From Bacilli bacterium (GTDB taxonomy: Bacteria > Bacillota_I > Bacilli_A > RFN20 > CAG-449), in NCBI GenBank assembly GCA_900755065.1, contig CAAEFC010000008.1:1-8116 (forward strand): a DNA stretch of 8,116 nt. The letters are read 5' to 3'. The notes under the pieces were generated by a model, which ran no database searches, was not told the origin of the DNA, and was given only the letters and a program-made list of their open reading frames with translations. Positions 5,121 through 8,116 of this stretch are shown here, piece after piece (position 1 is the stretch's first letter; each line of letters starts with the position of its first letter). A program made the position numbers and the translations under genes.

Positions 5121-7802
5121 ATGCTGAAACTTGTCAATATTCAGAAAGATTATCACGCCGGCGATACGATCGTTCACGCATTGAAAGGCGTGTCCCTGAC
5201 GTTCAGGGATTCCGAATTCGTTTCGATTCTGGGACCTTCCGGCTGCGGAAAAACCACGTTGCTCAATATTATCGGCGGGTTGGATCATTACAGCGGAGGC
5301 GATCTTCTGATCGACGGGATCAGCACGAAAAAATTCACCGACCGCGATTGGGATACGTACCGGAACCATCGGGTCGGATTCGTCTTCCAGAGTTACAATC
5401 TGATTCCGCATCAGACGATTCTGGAAAACGTGGAACTGGCATTGAATATCTCCGGAATCGAAAAATCGGAGCGGATTGCCCGAAGCAAGAAGGCTTTAGA
5501 CGAAGTCGGCCTGGAAGGCCAGTACAATAAAAAGCCGAATCAACTTTCCGGCGGGCAATGCCAGCGGGTCGCCATCGCCAGAGCGCTTGTCAACGAACCG
5601 GACATTCTTCTCGCGGACGAGCCGACCGGCGCTTTGGATACCCATACATCGGTTCAGATCATGGAACTGATCAAGAAGATTTCCGAAAAGCGGCTGGTGA
5701 TCATGGTAACGCACAACCCCGAACTGGCGGAAAAGTATTCGACGCGGATTATCCGCCTTCTCGACGGCGAAGTCATCGACGATTCCCATCCGGTCGGGGA
5801 AGAGGAAAAGATCGTTCCCGCGACGCCGGATTCGGGAAAGAAATCGAAACTGGGCTTGCTGTCGGCGTTCCGCCTTTCGGCCCGGAATCTCCGTTCCAAA
5901 TTCAAAAGAACGGCGATGGTTTGCTTTGCAGGCTCGATCGGCATCATCGGCGTGGCGACGGTTCTGGCCGTTTCCAGCGGCGTGCAGGGATATATCACTT
6001 CGATGCAGGACGACATGCTTTCGGGCAACCCGATTTTAATCAGCGAAGAGGCGTTGGACATATCCAGAATTCTCGATACCGCGAGCAGTTCGTCGAAGAA
6101 CGAGGCGATCAAGGATTCGATCGAAGACGGCTACGTCAACGTCGACAAGGCGATCGAAACGCTGATCAAGAACAACAGCGATCTCGATTCGATGACCGTC
6201 AGCAATGCGATCACGCAGGATTATGTCGACTATGTGTATGCGATGCCGGAAGAATACTATTCCGCGATCGTCAGTTACTTCGGCATCGACGTAACGAACA
6301 ACATCTACACGCCGATCCTGTTTTCCGACAGCGAACAGGAGCAGAAGATGTCCCTGAGCGCGATTCTCAATACCTACAACGCGATGCTTCAATTGACCGA
6401 CTATAAGGATCTGTCGAGTTATCTCGGACTCCTGGAAGACTGCTTCATTCAGGCTCCGGACGAGGAAGATTTCATTCTCTCGCAATACGAATTCGTTTCC
6501 GATCCGGCTGAGAGCAAAATCGCCACAGAGGCCGACGAAATCATGATCGTTCTCGACGAAGAAAGTCAGTTGACCGATCTGCTTCTGGCGCAATTGGGCT
6601 ACTATACGCAAGAAGAATTCTTCAATATCGTCTACCACGCCACCGAGGACGCGGATTACCGGCCTTCTCTGGATAAAGACAAATTTTCTTACGAAGAACT
6701 GATGAACAAGGAATTCGTCTGGTATCCGAACGACACGGTTTTCAACGAAACGGACGCGGAAAGCCCGTTAGCGAAAGTCAACCCGTTTACCTACAATCAT
6801 CTGGCTTCGGACAGTTGGACCGACGGCATCCGACTGAAAGTGACGGCGATTCTGAAACCGAAGGAAGACATTCATTACGGTTCGCTCACTAGCGGATTCT
6901 ATTACACTTCGGCCTTTTCCAGAAAAATCATCGAGGATAGTCTGACTTCCAGAATCGTCGCCTATGCCGACAATCAGGAGTCGGATTCGATCATCAGTTG
7001 CGAATACAACGGCATGGCAACGGGCATCATCTATCAGTACGGATTCCGCTTCGAACACGGCGGCGAGGCGACCGAAAAAACCGGGTTGACCGGATACGTC
7101 GGAAAGACGAATTCCATGTCGTCGATTCTGGGACAACTGATGGGATCGGGAACGAGTTTTCCGGCCACTTACGAATTGACCCTGCGCGCTTTGGGAGGAA
7201 AGACGCTTCCGGAGGAAATCGCCGTTTATCCGGTCGATTTCAAACTGAAAGACGAAGTAATCGCCTATCTCGACGTCTGGAATTCGGAACAGGACATCGA
7301 AATCAACGGGAAGATTCTATCAAAAGTCGATCGGAGCAACATCACCTACACGGATAATCTTTCGGTCGTCATCAACATGATCAACGGAATGATTCAGATC
7401 GTTACCTATGCTTTGGTGGCCTTCACCTCTTTGTCTCTGGTGGTTTCCACCGTCATGATCGCCATCATCACGTACGTTTCGGTGATCGAGCGGATCAAGG
7501 AAATCGGCGTAATCCGTTCGCTGGGCGGGCGGAAGAAAGACGTGTCTCGCCTGTTCAATGCGGAAACCTTCATCATCGGAGGCATTTCCGGACTGATCGG
7601 TATCGGCATCACCTACCTTCTTTCCTTCATTCTCAACATGATCGTCGGCTCCCTGACGGGAATCTACACCATCGCATCCCTGCCGTGGTATCAGGCGTTA
7701 ATCATGATCGGCATCAGCATCGTCCTGACCTTGATTTCCGGACTGATTCCGGCCCGCCTGGCCGCGAAGAAAGATCCGGTCGAAGCGCTGAGAAGCGAAT
7801 AA
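5121..7802 (+). CDS. ABC transporter, fused ATP-binding protein/permease (MacB/FtsX type)
   Basis: This 893-residue protein has an N-terminal ATPase (about 1-225) of the MacB/LolD class: Walker A GPSGCGKT (38-45), Q-loop Gln90, signature LSGGQ (142-146), Walker B with ILLADE (162-167), D-loop GALD (170-173) and switch His198. All catalytic residues are present. A charged linker follows, then membrane segment 1 (about 264-287), an extracytoplasmic domain of roughly 460 residues, and three C-terminal segments (about 758-786, 816-839, 858-877) with the FtsX-type RSLGGRKKDV loop and the closing IPARLAAKKDPVEAL. This is MacB order, but the outer domain is about twice the size in E. coli MacB. Blocks such as DEIMIVLDEESQLTD, TSGFYYTSAF and IAVYPVDFKLK look like those of a Bacillota-specific ABC/FtsX family often over 800 residues long. 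Such dimeric proteins usually drive efflux or mechanical work at the outer face rather than import; the substrate is unknown. It has its own promoter region and terminator. No histidine kinase or accessory protein lies beside it in the window. Confidence 0.95.
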   Translation: MLKLVNIQKDYHAGDTIVHALKGVSLTFRDSEFVSILGPSGCGKTTLLNIIGGLDHYSGGDLLIDGISTKKFTDRDWDTYRNHRVGFVFQSYNLIPHQTILENVELALNISGIEKSERIARSKKALDEVGLEGQYNKKPNQLSGGQCQRVAIARALVNEPDILLADEPTGALDTHTSVQIMELIKKISEKRLVIMVTHNPELAEKYSTRIIRLLDGEVIDDSHPVGEEEKIVPATPDSGKKSKLGLLSAFRLSARNLRSKFKRTAMVCFAGSIGIIGVATVLAVSSGVQGYITSMQDDMLSGNPILISEEALDISRILDTASSSSKNEAIKDSIEDGYVNVDKAIETLIKNNSDLDSMTVSNAITQDYVDYVYAMPEEYYSAIVSYFGIDVTNNIYTPILFSDSEQEQKMSLSAILNTYNAMLQLTDYKDLSSYLGLLEDCFIQAPDEEDFILSQYEFVSDPAESKIATEADEIMIVLDEESQLTDLLLAQLGYYTQEEFFNIVYHATEDADYRPSLDKDKFSYEELMNKEFVWYPNDTVFNETDAESPLAKVNPFTYNHLASDSWTDGIRLKVTAILKPKEDIHYGSLTSGFYYTSAFSRKIIEDSLTSRIVAYADNQESDSIISCEYNGMATGIIYQYGFRFEHGGEATEKTGLTGYVGKTNSMSSILGQLMGSGTSFPATYELTLRALGGKTLPEEIAVYPVDFKLKDEVIAYLDVWNSEQDIEINGKILSKVDRSNITYTDNLSVVINMINGMIQIVTYALVAFTSLSLVVSTVMIAIITYVSVIERIKEIGVIRSLGGRKKDVSRLFNAETFIIGGISGLIGIGITYLLSFILNMIVGSLTGIYTIASLPWYQALIMIGISIVLTLISGLIPARLAAKKDPVEALRSE

Positions 7803-7810
7803 AACGAACC

Positions 7811-7850
7811 AACCGTTTCCGCCTGAAAAGGGCGGGACGGTTTTTCTTTT
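7811..7850 (+). terminator. Rho-independent terminator of the ABC transporter gene
   Basis: AACCGT (7811-7816) pairs with ACGGTT (7837-7842) and TCCGCC (7818-7823) with GGCGGG (7831-7836). This makes a 12-bp stem with a single bulged T and a 7-base loop. A T-rich tract (7841-7850, interrupted by one C) follows. It starts 8 bases after the TAA and shields the rRNA promoter from read-through. Confidence 0.9.
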
Positions 7851-7940
7851 CACAGGCTTTCGGACGTACATTCGTTTCCATTCGTCATCTTCTTTCAAGG
7901 AAGGACAAATTCCGTCGGAATACCGCTTCGGGAAGGGTGA

Positions 7941-7997
7941 ATTTTGCAAAAAAAAAGAAAAAAACTTGTTGACATCAAATAGCCTTTGTATTAAACT
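7941..7997 (+). promoter_or_regulatory. rRNA operon promoter with UP element
   Basis: A perfect TTGACA (7969-7974) is followed by a 17-bp spacer and TAAACT (7992-7997). An almost pure A-tract (7948-7964) ends 4 bp before the -35, the place of an UP element that binds the RNA polymerase alpha subunit, as in strong rRNA promoters. Transcription should start near 8003-8005; G8005 would suit the GTP-sensing starts known for Bacillus rrn promoters, but AAA just before it is equally possible. No second tandem promoter is evident. The stretch from the terminator at 7850 to the UP element holds no gene or other signal I can support. Confidence 0.88.
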
Positions 7998-8004
7998 TGA
8001 TAAA

Positions 8005-8116
8005 GTCAGCACTCGATGAGAGTCGTGCTGATGCTTGATCTTTGAAAACTAAACAGAAACAACAAACGTCAATTTCACGAAAGAAAGAAACCAGAGATAA
8101 GAAAAGAACTAGGAAA
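8005..8116 (+). other. 5' leader of the 16S-23S-5S rRNA precursor (mature 16S lies beyond the window)
   Basis: GATCTTTGAAAACTAAACA (8037-8055) and the following GAAACAACAAACGTC closely match pre-16S leaders of Bacillus and Staphylococcus. TGATCTTTGAAA (8036-8047) corresponds to boxA, the antitermination signal bound by NusB/NusE. Upstream, TCAGCAC (8006-8012) pairs with GTGCTGA (8025-8031) to form a 7-bp hairpin at the very 5' end of the transcript. The purine-rich end (8079-8116) probably includes part of the 5' arm of the RNase III processing stem, whose partner would lie after 16S. The conserved 16S 5' end (AGAGTTTGAT) is not reached. Confidence 0.85.

Noticed and set aside
5558..6406. 282-codon plus-strand frame inside the ABC gene
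   Set aside because: It is an out-of-frame shadow of the ATPase and linker with an Arg/Gly/Asp-biased translation and no domain match. The main frame carries every expected ABC motif.
7698..8012. 104-codon minus-strand frame at the end of the window
   Set aside because: It spans the ABC gene end, the terminator and the rRNA promoter, without a ribosome site or recognisable product.
8005..8116. Start of mature 16S rRNA, or a tRNA, in the last 100 bases
   Set aside because: The conserved 16S 5' sequence is not reached and no cloverleaf can be drawn; only leader sequence is present.
1..8116. CRISPR array, insertion sequence, prophage or toxin-antitoxin module
   Set aside because: No repeat-spacer pattern, transposase or integrase motif, or terminal inverted repeats with target duplications were seen. 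The repeats present are protein-coding modules or the 11-bp operator array.

Overview
This window looks like a chromosomal segment of a Gram-positive-type (Bacillota) bacterium, probably an uncultured host-associated member of the Bacilli or a neighbouring class. Four observations support this. The right end has an rRNA-operon promoter and leader with the Bacillota pre-16S motif CTTTGAAAACTAAACA. There are purine-rich Shine-Dalgarno sites and stem-plus-T-run terminators. The surface protein carries Flg_new/InlB-type repeats. The MacB-like ABC transporter is a kind common in gut Bacillota. Base composition is about half G+C by eye and CpG-rich, unlike classical low-GC mollicutes. All three complete stop codons are TAA and Trp is TGG, so nothing suggests a changed genetic code. 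No species assignment can be supported.

Layout, all genes on the + strand. (1) 3-4502: the 3' part of a very large secreted or surface protein, open through the left edge. It is built from six ~39-residue repeats, a CUB/jelly-roll-like domain, a tandem duplication of a ~390-residue module (two Flg_new repeats plus a beta-rich domain), a fifth Flg_new repeat, and two PPC-like C-terminal domains. It ends without an LPXTG motif or C-terminal membrane anchor, and is followed by a strong terminator (4520-4547). (2) 4645-4833: a 62-residue cysteine-containing protein resembling DUF2188 proteins, with its own terminator (4852-4880). (3) 4881-5120: a dense regulatory region. It has a sigma-A-type promoter (4976-5004), a perfect 12-bp palindrome at the expected transcription start (5013-5024), and four copies of GTTTAC/ATTTAC at an exact 11-bp period (5041-5079) followed by a second -10-like element. 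(4) 5121-7802: a fused ABC ATPase/permease with MacB-type domain order and a large extracytoplasmic domain, ending at a terminator (7811-7850). (5) 7941-8116: an rRNA operon promoter with an A-tract UP element, then a leader with a hairpin and a boxA-like motif. Mature 16S rRNA should start just beyond the window.

Each gene appears to be its own transcription unit, separated by terminators. The most unusual part is the control region of the ABC transporter. Its 11-bp phased direct repeats have the geometry expected for an OmpR/PhoB-family response regulator, which suggests induction by a two-component system encoded elsewhere. No clearly new multi-gene system is visible. The strongest candidates for new biology are this operator array and the nested duplications in the giant surface protein.
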